This document shows positions 52,025-60,330 of a DNA stretch of 64,000 bases, in pieces. A model generated the notes under the pieces. The model saw only the letters and a list, made by a program, of their open reading frames with translations, was not told where the DNA came from and made no database searches. Positions within the stretch are counted from its first letter, which is position 1. Every line of letters begins with the position of its first letter. The position numbers were made by a program, and so were the translations under genes. Where the stretch lies: positions 3,711 through 67,710 of the forward strand of contig CAAFUF010000002.1 of assembly GCA_900766135.1 (NCBI GenBank), given 5' to 3'. Source of the stretch: Paenibacillaceae bacterium (GTDB lineage: Bacteria; Bacillota; Bacilli; Paenibacillales; Paenibacillaceae).

Positions 52025-52211
52025 TCTAACGCTTGCCACGGAGCTTAAGTGGGCCTAAATCGCTGTGTTGGAAGTCTAACGCTTGCCACAGAGCTTATTG
52101 TCCAATTTACAGCCGAAAACAGTTACTTTTGTTGAAAATAGCGTTTCTCAGCGTCGTTAGAGTTCAGATACCGCCAAAAATGCGGACTTAGCGCTTCTCA
52201 TCAGCGTTAGA
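52025..52211. repeat. Four-unit palindromic repeat element, copy 7 (187 bp)
   Basis: Forward units TCTAACGCTTGCCACGG (52025) and TCTAACGCTTGCCACAG (52075) are followed by reverse units ending GTCGTTAGA (52161) and CAGCGTTAGA (52211). Pitch 50 and 50, inner span 87, identical to the copies at 4824, 36540 and 41128. Confidence 0.82.
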
Positions 52212-52267
52212 GCAGACGGGACAGGCCTCGGGGCCCCCGGGGCCGTGGCCGGAGTTTACTCGCTCAT

Positions 52268-52523
52268 TTAGCAGCTGTCGGCTGTGTAGGGTACCTTCAG
52301 GATCAACTAGTGGCTCCCTGCGATGGCCCCTCGCCGCGACGGTACCGGACAACTCGGGTTCAATTAGCAGCCCCCGGCACGACTCACATCTCCTCGCTCG
52401 TCTAGCTGCTGCTAGCAGTGCTGGGCATCTCCTCCCTCGTCTAGCAGCGGCCGCTTGCAGTGCTGGGCATCTCCAAGAGCAACTAGCGGCTCCCTGCAAT
52501 AGCACTTCGTCGCGACGGTACGG
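52268..52523. repeat. Degenerate minisatellite, six units of about 40 bp
   Basis: CTAG/TTAG-centred units at 52268, 52307, 52364, 52402, 52441 and 52483, for example CTAGCGGCTCCCTGC and TCTAGCAGCGGCC. The second and sixth units share about 40 bases up to CGCGACGGTAC. Confidence 0.6.
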
Positions 52524-52794
52524 GGCTATCCGGCGAAGGCGCTGCCGGGTTGCCGCGAGGTGGCGCTAAGATCCGGGAGGCGCCGGTCTACCGGTGGAGC
52601 CGGGAACGACCAAGGAGACGCTCGTCGCGCCAGATGCGGCTATACGATTAGAAGGGCGCCGGCACACTGCAGGGAGCCGCACCGCACCCCACCGATCCCC
52701 CGTAGGGAGTCCGGAAGCCCCCGGGGGCCCCTTGCCTCCCGGCGACTCCATACCGGCGGTGACGAAACCTGGTTATTTTTAAAAATAAATATAA

Positions 52795-52844
52795 CAAGAA
52801 AGGCCGCCCTTCGAACAGAACTTTCTGTTCAAAGCGCAGCCTTC
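52795..52844 (-). terminator. Terminator after clpP
   Basis: On the minus strand a long, slightly imperfect stem (AAGGCTGCGCTTTGAACAG with CTGTTCGAAGGGCGGCCTT) ends in a short T-rich tail. Confidence 0.75.
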
Positions 52845-52855
52845 CGTTTCAAGCC

Positions 52856-53455
52856 TTAAGCCGTGGGCGTTGGATTCACTTTCTCGATCACTTGGTCGAC
52901 CAAGCCGTATTCCTTCGCTTCCGCCGCGCTCATGAAGTAGTCGCGGTCGGTGTCCTTCTCGATCCGTTCCAGCGGTTGGCCGGTCCGTTCGGCGAGGATT
53001 TGGTTCAGCTTGTCGCGCATTTTGAGGATCCGGCGGGCGCGGATTTCAATATCCGTCGCTTGGCCTTCTGCACCGCCGAGCGGCTGATGGATCATGATTT
53101 CGCTGTTCGGCAGCGCATAACGTTTCCCCGGCGCGCCCGCGTTCAGCAGGAAGGCGCCCATCGAAGCGGCGAGCCCGACGCAAATCGTGGAAACGTCCGC
53201 TTTGATGAACTGCATCGTATCATAAATCGCCATGCCGGCCGTAATGGAACCGCCAGGGCTGTTAATGTAAAGGGAGATGTCCTTCGTTGGATCTTCCGCG
53301 TCCAGAAACAACATTTGGGCAATGATGGAGTTGGCGACGACGTCGTTCACCTGAGAGCCCAAGAAGATGATCCGGTCCTTGAGCAGACGGGAATAAATGT
53401 CATAAGCGCGTTCGCCGCGGTTGCTTTGTTCAACGACCATAGGAATATAACTCAC
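52856..53455 (-). CDS. clpP: ATP-dependent Clp protease proteolytic subunit
   Basis: A 199-residue serine protease forming the tetradecameric core used by ClpC/ClpX. The catalytic triad is in place: Ser98 (GLAASMGAF), His123 (MIHQPLGG) and Asp172 (TDRDYFMS). GTG 53455 has AAGGAGG 8 bases upstream. It is a single-gene unit. I see no CtsR-type operator I could defend in the upstream stretch. Confidence 0.97.
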   Translation of the reverse strand: MSYIPMVVEQSNRGERAYDIYSRLLKDRIIFLGSQVNDVVANSIIAQMLFLDAEDPTKDISLYINSPGGSITAGMAIYDTMQFIKADVSTICVGLAASMGAFLLNAGAPGKRYALPNSEIMIHQPLGGAEGQATDIEIRARRILKMRDKLNQILAERTGQPLERIEKDTDRDYFMSAAEAKEYGLVDQVIEKVNPTPTA

Positions 53456-53621
53456 CGATAAAACCTCCTTAAATTTAGGGCGTTCCTGAGGAATAACCCA
53501 TCAAATGGAATGGCTTGGGTAATCGTCTCCATCAATCTAAGAATTGACGGAAACCCAAAAGATTAATCCCATCATAAACAATTTATTCGAGAAAGTCAAA
53601 GAAAGTCAAACTCAGGGGAAT

Positions 53622-53653
53622 AAAAAAAGTCCAAAAGACGTGAGTCAGGACTT
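53622..53653 (-). terminator. Weak terminator downstream of tRNA-Arg
   Basis: AAGTCC / GGACTT stem with a 15-base loop and seven T's on the minus strand. Confidence 0.5.
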
Positions 53654-53684
53654 GTTAGCGTATTAGCGTATATCAAATATGTAA

Positions 53685-53759
53685 TGGCGCGCCCGCGAGG
53701 AATCGAACCTCGATCTCAGGCTCCGGAGGCCTACGTCATATCCATTGGACCACGGGCGC
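53685..53759 (-). tRNA. tRNA-Arg (anticodon CCG)
   Basis: On the minus strand the cloverleaf is complete: acceptor GCGCCCG/CGGGCGC, anticodon arm TAGGC-CTCCGGA-GCCTG giving anticodon CCG for the codon CGG, and T arm CGAGG-TTCGATT-CCTCG. The discriminator is G and the CCA end is encoded. Confidence 0.96.
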
Positions 53760-53905
53760 AAATTTAGCGAACAAAAATTATTATATGACATATCAAATAA
53801 AAACGCAAGGCTCAATATTTAAAGGGTTTCGATAAAGTCTGCGAAATGGCGAATTCTCAAGGGGAAAGCGTAGTTTTTATTTTGACCCAAAAATAAGGAT
53901 TGTCA

Positions 53906-53919
53906 TGAAAGCGTTTCTA
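53906..53919 (+). promoter_or_regulatory. cre site before the LacI gene
   Basis: TGAAAGCGTTTCTA closely fits the CcpA cre consensus. It overlaps a possible -35 (TTGTCA at 53900), suggesting catabolite repression of the regulator and importer genes. Confidence 0.6.
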
Positions 53920-53939
53920 TGATAACTTGATGAATATAC

Positions 53940-53951
53940 AAAAACGTTTTT
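53940..53951 (+). promoter_or_regulatory. LacI-type operator, regulator promoter
   Basis: The palindrome AAAAACGTTTTT lies 21 bases before the LacI gene start. The same core recurs at 55036 before the importer, so it is probably the target of this regulator. Confidence 0.6.
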
Positions 53952-53972
53952 ATAGATAGGGTGTATCGAGAG

Positions 53973-54977
53973 ATGGGGAAAGTCACCATTAAGGATGTAG
54001 CCAAAGCGGCGGGCGTTTCGATCTCCACGGTTTCCAACGCGTTAAACGATGTGGACGTGCTGAATCCGGAGACCAAATCCCACGTGCTGAAGGTTGCCAA
54101 GCAGCTGAATTACGTACCGAATTTGAACGGGAAGCAGTTGAAGTCGAAGAAGACGAATATGCTTGGTTTTTTCACGACCAGCGTTTCCGGACCTTATTTC
54201 TACATTTTGGTCGAGTCGATGGCGCGCGAAAGCGAACGGCTGGGATACGGTTTGCACGTGATGGTTACCGCCGATAAGCAGACCATTCTCAGCAACATCA
54301 TGGGCCGACGGGTGGATGGGGTCATCATCTACGAGGAATTGCGGATCGACGACCAGGATATCGCGATGATGGAGAAAGACAAGATCAAGGCGGTATTTCT
54401 GGACCGGGTCATTCAGAAGGAAACGATGGGAACGGTCATTTTCAATTCTTATGCATCCGCTTACGAGGCCACGAAATACCTGATTAGCTTAGGCCATAAG
54501 CGAATCGCCTACCTCTCCGGCGTGGACACGATGTACGACAGCGTGCAGCGGAAGGAAGGGTACCTTGCGGCCTTGCGGGAACACCAACTGCCGGTGGACG
54601 AGGATTTCATCTTGCAAGGGTATTTTGAAGAAGAAAGCACCTATAACGCGGTTCGGGCTTTTGTTCACAAGCATCCGGGCAAGGTGCCGGACGCGATTCT
54701 TGCCGGCAACGATTTGAGCGCCATCGGGTGCATCAAGGCATTGCGCACTTATGGCCTCGAAGTCCCTAGAGACATCAGCGTCGTAGGTTTTGACGATATC
54801 GATATTGCCCAATATTTCACGCCGCCTCTGACTACGGTACGGAACCAAATCGCCAGGCAAGGGATCCTGGCCGTCAATCATTTGGTGAACATGATCAAGA
54901 AGCAGGAGCAGGGGAAGGTACAGAAGCTGGACGGAGAACTGATCGTGCGGGGCTCGAGCCATGTCCGCTTAAGTTGA
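53973..54977 (+). CDS. LacI-family regulator of the lpl-type importer
   Basis: A 334-residue repressor: helix-turn-helix at the N-terminus (TIKDVAKAAGVSISTVSNALND … YVPNLNGKQLK) and a sugar-binding-like effector domain (GFFTTSVSGPYFYIL near 62, ILAGNDLSAIGCIKAL near 240, VVGFDDIDIAQYF near 270). ATG 53973 is used; a GTG four codons earlier is possible. It stands directly before the importer operon and shares with it the operator AAAAACGTTTTT, pointing to control of itself and of 55081-60046. Confidence 0.9.
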   Translation: MGKVTIKDVAKAAGVSISTVSNALNDVDVLNPETKSHVLKVAKQLNYVPNLNGKQLKSKKTNMLGFFTTSVSGPYFYILVESMARESERLGYGLHVMVTADKQTILSNIMGRRVDGVIIYEELRIDDQDIAMMEKDKIKAVFLDRVIQKETMGTVIFNSYASAYEATKYLISLGHKRIAYLSGVDTMYDSVQRKEGYLAALREHQLPVDEDFILQGYFEEESTYNAVRAFVHKHPGKVPDAILAGNDLSAIGCIKALRTYGLEVPRDISVVGFDDIDIAQYFTPPLTTVRNQIARQGILAVNHLVNMIKKQEQGKVQKLDGELIVRGSSHVRLS

Positions 54978-55035
54978 GATTTTTTGGCCCGAGCAAGATT
55001 GTAAGCGGTTCATGCTAGGGGTCTTTTCGACGAAA

Positions 55036-55051
55036 ATAAAAACGTTTTTAT
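55036..55051 (+). promoter_or_regulatory. LacI-type operator before the importer operon
   Basis: ATAAAAACGTTTTTAT is a perfect 16-base palindrome 30 bases before the permease start. A cre-like TGTAAGCGGTTCAT lies at 55000-55013. I cannot fix the promoter. Confidence 0.65.
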
Positions 55052-55080
55052 CCCTCTGGGATGAAGAGAGGAGCGCAAAA

Positions 55081-56037
55081 ATGGCGAAGTCAGCTGCGGC
55101 AGCCAAGAAACCGATGGGATTAAGAATGAAGCAATTCTTTATCGACTTCGGCAGGCAGTGGGAAATCCAGTCGATGATCTGGCCGGGAATCATTTTTATG
55201 ATCATTTTTTGCTACGTGCCCATTTACGGGTTAACCATCGCTTTCAAGAACTATACGGTCATCGACACGTTAAGCTCCGCCCCGTGGGTGGGTCTGGATA
55301 ACTTCAAAATTATCGCAAGCGACAAATACTTCTGGGATTCCGTGGTGAACACGCTGGGGATCAGCTTCCTGAAGCTGGCCATCGGTTTCGTTATCCCGAT
55401 TATCCTGGCGATCATGATCTATGAGCTCAGCATGGGCCGGTTCAAAAAAATCGTGCAGACCATCTCTTATCTGCCGCACTTCTTGTCCTGGATCGTGCTT
55501 GGCGGGATGCTGATCACCTGGTTCTCGACCACCGGCATGTTCAACCAGCTGCTGCTTGACTTGGGGCTGATCTCGAAAGCCCAGAACATCATGCTCGATC
55601 CGGGCAAATACTGGTGGATCGCCGTTTTGTCCGATGTCTGGAAAGAAGCGGGCTGGGGGACGATCCTGTACCTCGCCATCATGGCCAAGATCGATCCGAC
55701 CTATTACGAGGCGGCCAAGATCGATGGGGCGAGCCGGCTCCGGCAGATTTGGAACATCACTTTGCCGAACATGAAGATGATTATCAGCTTGAACCTGATC
55801 CTGACTGTAAGCGGCCTGCTGGGTTCCAACCTGGACCAGACCCTGGTGCTGATGAATTCCCAGAACCGGGAAAAAGCCGAGGTCATCAACTCTTACGTGT
55901 ACCGGATGGGGATGACGCAGGGGGACTTCTCCTACGCGACCGCCGTCGGGCTTGGCGTCTCGATCGTATCGGTCATTCTGTTGGTGGTTGCCAATAAGGT
56001 GACCAGCAAACTCAACGATAATCAATCTGTCCTGTAA
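55081..56037 (+). CDS. lplB: ABC sugar importer permease, LplB type
   Basis: A 318-residue permease with six membrane segments and the EAA loop YEAAKIDGASRLRQIW near 220. The N-terminal WPGIIFMIIFCYVPIYGLTIAFKNY and GSNLDQTLVLMNSQNREKAEVI near 265 are typical of LplB-like proteins of Paenibacillus. ATG 55081 follows AGAGAGGAG. It forms the membrane pore with the next gene product; no ATPase is present. Confidence 0.9.
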   Translation: MAKSAAAAKKPMGLRMKQFFIDFGRQWEIQSMIWPGIIFMIIFCYVPIYGLTIAFKNYTVIDTLSSAPWVGLDNFKIIASDKYFWDSVVNTLGISFLKLAIGFVIPIILAIMIYELSMGRFKKIVQTISYLPHFLSWIVLGGMLITWFSTTGMFNQLLLDLGLISKAQNIMLDPGKYWWIAVLSDVWKEAGWGTILYLAIMAKIDPTYYEAAKIDGASRLRQIWNITLPNMKMIISLNLILTVSGLLGSNLDQTLVLMNSQNREKAEVINSYVYRMGMTQGDFSYATAVGLGVSIVSVILLVVANKVTSKLNDNQSVL

Positions 56038-56053
56038 GGAAGGAGCAGCAGCC

Positions 56054-56941
56054 ATGAATCGAAAGGCGGTCAAGCAGGATCTCGACAGCAGAATTTTTGA
56101 TACGGTCAACGTCACGGTCCTGATTTTATTTACCATCCTTATTGTCATTCCGCTCTGGAACGTTATCGTTTCTTCCTTCAGTTCGGGGCGGTCGCTTGCG
56201 GAAGGCGGCTTCGTCTTCTGGCCCAAGGAGTTTTCCCTGGAGAACTACCAGGCGGTGTTCCGGGACGATACGATTTGGCAGTCGTTCCTGATCTCGGTCC
56301 TCAAGACGGTCATCGGCGTGGTCACCCACGTATTCTTCTGCGCGATGATCGGCTACGGTCTCAGCAAGAGCAACGTGCGCGGGCGCAAGTTGTACGTGAC
56401 GATGGGCGTCATTACGATGTTCTTCTCGGGCGGCATGATTCCGACTTACTTGCTCATTAAATCGCTGGGCCTGCTCAATAGCTTCTGGGTGTATATCATC
56501 CCGGCCTTGTTCAGCTATTACGACGTCGTGATTCTGATGAATTTCTTCCGCAACGTGCCGGATTCCCTGGAGGAATCGGCCAAGATCGACGGTGCCGGCG
56601 ACTGGAGAGTCTTCCTGAAGATCTTTATCCCGTTGTCGATGCCGGCCATGGCAACCATCGCTTTATTCAACGGCGTGAACCAGTGGAACGACTTCATGAC
56701 GACGAAGCTGTACATCACGGATCAGTATCTGTATCCGCTGCAAATGAAGCTGTATGAAATCATCGTTCAATCCCAGACCCAATCGATGCAGAACGTCGCG
56801 GGTTCCGTCGTGATTGAAACGACCACCAAGGGAGTTCAACTCGCAACAATTGTGATTACGACTTTGCCGATTGTTGTGATTTATCCATTATTACAAAGAT
56901 ACTTCATCTCGGGCATGATGCTGGGGGCGGTGAAGGAGTAA
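56054..56941 (+). CDS. lplC: ABC sugar importer permease, LplC type
   Basis: A 295-residue permease with six membrane segments, starting DSRIFDTVNVTVLILFT and having the EAA loop EESAKIDGAGDWRVF near 178, and the C-terminal FISGMMLGAVKE typical of LplC. AAGGAAGGAG precedes the ATG 16 bases after lplB. Confidence 0.92.
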   Translation: MNRKAVKQDLDSRIFDTVNVTVLILFTILIVIPLWNVIVSSFSSGRSLAEGGFVFWPKEFSLENYQAVFRDDTIWQSFLISVLKTVIGVVTHVFFCAMIGYGLSKSNVRGRKLYVTMGVITMFFSGGMIPTYLLIKSLGLLNSFWVYIIPALFSYYDVVILMNFFRNVPDSLEESAKIDGAGDWRVFLKIFIPLSMPAMATIALFNGVNQWNDFMTTKLYITDQYLYPLQMKLYEIIVQSQTQSMQNVAGSVVIETTTKGVQLATIVITTLPIVVIYPLLQRYFISGMMLGAVKE

Positions 56942-57017
56942 CGAATCGGCAACCTGGATTTGGGGCTGTTATCGCGTGTTGAACTAGTTGTGCTTACAAA
57001 AAAGGGAGGGTTCACGA

Positions 57018-58664
57018 ATGTTAAAGTTGAACAAGAGTCTTGCAAGAAAAGGGCTGACGGCTTGCGCCGCCCTGCTGACCGCCGCGCTGGTCGTTACGGG
57101 CTGCGGCGGCTCCGGCGGCGGCTCGAAAGCCGCGAAAGGGGACGTCTCCCTGGAGAACCGTTATGCCCTGGACGCCAATACGCCGGCATGGAAGCTGGAT
57201 AAGAAAGAAGAGCCAACCCAGCTGACCTGGTACGTCAACGCCGATTGGTGGAATACCGACTTCGGCAATGACGTGGTCACGAAGAAGATCAAAGAAGACC
57301 TGAATATCGACATCAAATTTGTGACCGGGGACGACACGAAGCTCAACACCTTTTTTGCGGGCAGCGACATGCCGGACTTGATCACGGTGTTCGATTCGAA
57401 CTCGGCCGTCGTGCAGAAGGCTTCTTCCTGGGCTTTGCCGCTGAACGAACTGGCAGAGAAATACGACCCTTATTTCAACAAAGTGGCGGCGCAAGATACG
57501 CTCAACTGGTTTAAGCAAACCGACGGCAACACATACGGTTACCCGAACTACTCCAACACGCAGGCCGATTATGACAGCGGTAACATTCCGGCCAAAACCG
57601 CCTTCGTGATCCGGAAGGACGTTTATGAAGCCCTTGGCAAGCCAAGCATCGGAACGCCGGAGGAATTCAAAAGCGTCATGCAGCAAATCAAAACCCAATT
57701 CCCGGGGCTGATTCCTTTCGGATTTAACTCGATCGGCGAAGGTACGGGATCCTTGGGCGACGTGTTCCAAGACTTCCTTGGGGTGCCGCTGGAAACCGAA
57801 AACGGCGAATTCTACAACCGGAATCTCGATGAAGACTACCTGACCTGGCTCAAGACGTTGAATCAAGTGCACCAAGCTGGCAATATCAGCGACGACAGCT
57901 TTGCCGATGACGGCCCGGCTTTTGAAGAAAAGGTGAAATCCGGCAAATACGCCACGATGCTCCTTGACGGAACTCCGCAGCAAGGCGGCAACCTGCAAAT
58001 TTTTGCAAACGCGCATCCGGACCAAGCTTATCTGGCGATCGACGGACCGCAAAGCACGGCGGGCAACGCGCCAAAACTGAACCAATCCGGTATCACTGGC
58101 TGGATGATCAGCTTTATTACGAAGCAATGCAAGGATCCGGCGAAAGCGATCCAAATCTTCACGTACCTGTTGGACGAAGAAGGCCAAATGCTGATGAACT
58201 ACGGGATCGAAGGCGAAACGTACACGAAAAATGCGGACGGAACGGTTCAATTTACGCCGGAAGTCAAAGAGCTGCAACAAACGGATGCCGATAAATTCAA
58301 GAAAGAATATCGCATGGGCGAATTTATGTTCTTCGGCCATGACCGTCACAAAGCGCTGAGCGCCGATGCCTTCCCAGAGTCCATTAAGCAAATGCAAGAA
58401 TGGGGCAAAGGCAAGCTGGTTCCTCACTTCATCCTGGAAAACATCAACCCGGATGCGGGATCTCCGGAAGCCCGTTCCTTGACGGCGATCAATACGACCT
58501 GGAACACGACGATGGTTAGCCTGATCCGCGCCAAGAATGACGGCGAGTTCGAGAGTACGCTGAACAACTATAAGAAATTCCTTGAGGACAACGGTTGGGA
58601 TAAAATCGTGCAGATCCGCACGGAGAAAATGAAAGCCAATAAAGAAAAGCTCGGCATCAAGTAA
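57018..58664 (+). CDS. lplA: ABC sugar importer binding lipoprotein, LplA type
   Basis: A 548-residue binding protein, the large size typical of LplA. The signal peptide ends in a lipobox LVVTGCGG with Cys near 32, followed by a Gly/Ser linker. The mature part has TWYVNADWWNTDFGNDVVTK, a PDLITVFDSN hinge and YGYPNYSNTQADYD near 180. AAAGGGAGGG precedes ATG 57018. The ligand is an oligosaccharide by family; the GH30 enzyme next door suggests a beta-linked glucan fragment or glucoside. Confidence 0.9.
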   Translation: MLKLNKSLARKGLTACAALLTAALVVTGCGGSGGGSKAAKGDVSLENRYALDANTPAWKLDKKEEPTQLTWYVNADWWNTDFGNDVVTKKIKEDLNIDIKFVTGDDTKLNTFFAGSDMPDLITVFDSNSAVVQKASSWALPLNELAEKYDPYFNKVAAQDTLNWFKQTDGNTYGYPNYSNTQADYDSGNIPAKTAFVIRKDVYEALGKPSIGTPEEFKSVMQQIKTQFPGLIPFGFNSIGEGTGSLGDVFQDFLGVPLETENGEFYNRNLDEDYLTWLKTLNQVHQAGNISDDSFADDGPAFEEKVKSGKYATMLLDGTPQQGGNLQIFANAHPDQAYLAIDGPQSTAGNAPKLNQSGITGWMISFITKQCKDPAKAIQIFTYLLDEEGQMLMNYGIEGETYTKNADGTVQFTPEVKELQQTDADKFKKEYRMGEFMFFGHDRHKALSADAFPESIKQMQEWGKGKLVPHFILENINPDAGSPEARSLTAINTTWNTTMVSLIRAKNDGEFESTLNNYKKFLEDNGWDKIVQIRTEKMKANKEKLGIK

Positions 58665-58696
58665 ACCGGGCCATCTATAGATATGGAGGGAACATC

Positions 58697-60046
58697 ATGC
58701 GCGAGCTTGAACTTTATTATTCCTCTGGAGAATCCGAACTCTTCGTCCGCAAAACGGAAGAGCAGCTGCAGCCGCAAGATTCGGAAACCTTGGCTGCCGT
58801 GGTCCGTCTGGATGAAACCGTGAGCTATCAAGTGATGGACGGATTTGGAGCTTCTTTTACCGATTCGGCTGCCTATCTGATCCACCAGGTGCTTAGCGAA
58901 GAGCAGCGTTCGTCTTTGATGAAAAATTTATTTGGCTCGGAAGAGGGAATTGGCTTATCCGTGCTTCGCAACCCGATGGGGGCCTCGGACTATGCCCGGT
59001 TCATCTACAGCTATGACGATTTGCCCGAAGGCGACACCGACCCGGAAATGCGGCGGTTTTCGATCCGCCATGACGAAGCCGACGTGATTCCCCTCTTAAA
59101 AGCAGCGTTGGCGTTAAATCCGTCCATTAAGCTGTTCGGCTCCCCTTGGAGCGCGCCGGGATGGATGAAGACGAGCGGTTCAATGATCGGCGGGGAATTG
59201 AAGAAGGAGTATTACGAAGCCTATGCGAACTACTTCGTTCGTTATGTAGAATCCTACGCCGAGCACGGATTGTCCATTTATGCGGTGACGCCGCAGAACG
59301 AACCGCTTTATGTGCCGGGACATTATCCGGGGATGTTGATGACGGCCGAGATGCAGACCGATTTCGTGAAAAACTATCTGAAACCGGCTTTTGCGAAGCG
59401 CGGCTTGTCCACGAAGATCCTGGCGTATGACCACAACTGGGATCGTCCCGATTATCCGTTGTCCGTGTTGAAGGAAGCGGCCGAAGCGGTCGACGGCGTG
59501 GCCTGGCACTGGTATGGAGGGGAAGCGTCGGCGCAAAGCCAAGTGAAGGAGGCCTTCCCGGGCAAAGAGGTTCATTTCACCGAAGGCTCCGGCGGGGAAT
59601 GGATTCCGGCATTTGAACCGGCTTTCTCCAATGTGATGCGGACGGGGATCGAGATTTTGCGGAATCACAGCCAATCGCTGGTGCTCTGGAATATGGCGCT
59701 CGACGAGCTAAATGGGCCGACCGTCCCAGGCTTTGGCCGCAGCACGTGCCGCGGGATCGTGACGGTGAACCAGCAGACCCGCGAGCTCGAATATACGCTG
59801 GATTACTATGCTCTGGCCCATTTCAGCGTCGTGATTCGTCCGCAGGCGGTACGGATCGCCGCCGAAGCCGATGTGGCAACGATTCGCTCGGCGGCTTTCC
59901 GGAATACGGACGATTCGATTGCGGTCGTTTTGTTTAATGATGGGGAAGAAGCGAGAACTGTCGCGTTGGAGCTGAAAGGGACGGGAGGAACCCGGTTCCG
60001 GCTCGGACCCAAGAGCGCGTTGTCCCTCCGTATCCCTAGAGCCTAA
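58697..60046 (+). CDS. Intracellular GH30 glycoside hydrolase
   Basis: A 449-residue retaining glycosidase of family GH30 (glucosylceramidase / beta-1,6-glucanase type). The barrel spans about 40-370 with the acid/base Glu202 (AVTPQNEPLYVPGHYPGM) and nucleophile Glu296 (EVHFTEGSGG). A C-terminal beta domain follows (about 375-449). There is no signal peptide, so it acts in the cytoplasm on what the lpl importer brings in. The specificity (beta-1,6-glucan, glucoside or xyloside) is not settled by sequence. GGAGGG precedes the ATG; it is the last gene of the operon. Confidence 0.88.
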   Translation: MRELELYYSSGESELFVRKTEEQLQPQDSETLAAVVRLDETVSYQVMDGFGASFTDSAAYLIHQVLSEEQRSSLMKNLFGSEEGIGLSVLRNPMGASDYARFIYSYDDLPEGDTDPEMRRFSIRHDEADVIPLLKAALALNPSIKLFGSPWSAPGWMKTSGSMIGGELKKEYYEAYANYFVRYVESYAEHGLSIYAVTPQNEPLYVPGHYPGMLMTAEMQTDFVKNYLKPAFAKRGLSTKILAYDHNWDRPDYPLSVLKEAAEAVDGVAWHWYGGEASAQSQVKEAFPGKEVHFTEGSGGEWIPAFEPAFSNVMRTGIEILRNHSQSLVLWNMALDELNGPTVPGFGRSTCRGIVTVNQQTRELEYTLDYYALAHFSVVIRPQAVRIAAEADVATIRSAAFRNTDDSIAVVLFNDGEEARTVALELKGTGGTRFRLGPKSALSLRIPRA

Positions 60047-60078
60047 GCCCGGCTTGCGCGGGCGGATGATATAAGAAG

Positions 60079-60142
60079 CACGCTCCTTTTGCGAGAGTAG
60101 ACGAAAGTTTGGCGTCTATTTCTGCGGAAGGGGCGTTTTTTT
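60079..60142 (+). terminator. Rho-independent terminator after the GH30 gene
   Basis: A two-tier hairpin (ACGCTCCTTTTGC with GCGGAAGGGGCGT, inner GTAGACG/CGTCTAT) followed by seven T's. Confidence 0.82.
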
Positions 60143-60216
60143 ACGGCAGGACAAGGTGCGCCACGAGGCTTCATGTATAAGTAAAATGACAAAAGTAAAT
60201 GATACGGACGTCAGGC

Positions 60217-60275
60217 TTGCAACAGAACTAAATATTGGTTAAAATATCAGTGGGACTTAAAAAGTTAACCCGGGA
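60217..60275 (+). promoter_or_regulatory. Promoter and CggR operator of cggR-gap
   Basis: TTGCAA, 17-base spacer, TAAAAT (60240-60245). Directly downstream GGGAC occurs at 60253 and again as CGGGAC at 60270, the direct-repeat layout of the Bacillus CggR operator, overlapping the transcription start. Confidence 0.7.
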
Positions 60276-60330
60276 CATTTTAAGGCCAAGGAGATGGAGA
60301 GAGAAGACGAAGCTTGCAGGAGTGGAAAGC

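Noticed and set aside
49994..52048. A 684-codon open frame opposite adeC
   Set aside because: It is the antisense of adeC and of the microsatellite; composition is Arg/His-rich, with no recognisable domain. Adenine deaminase on the other strand is certain.
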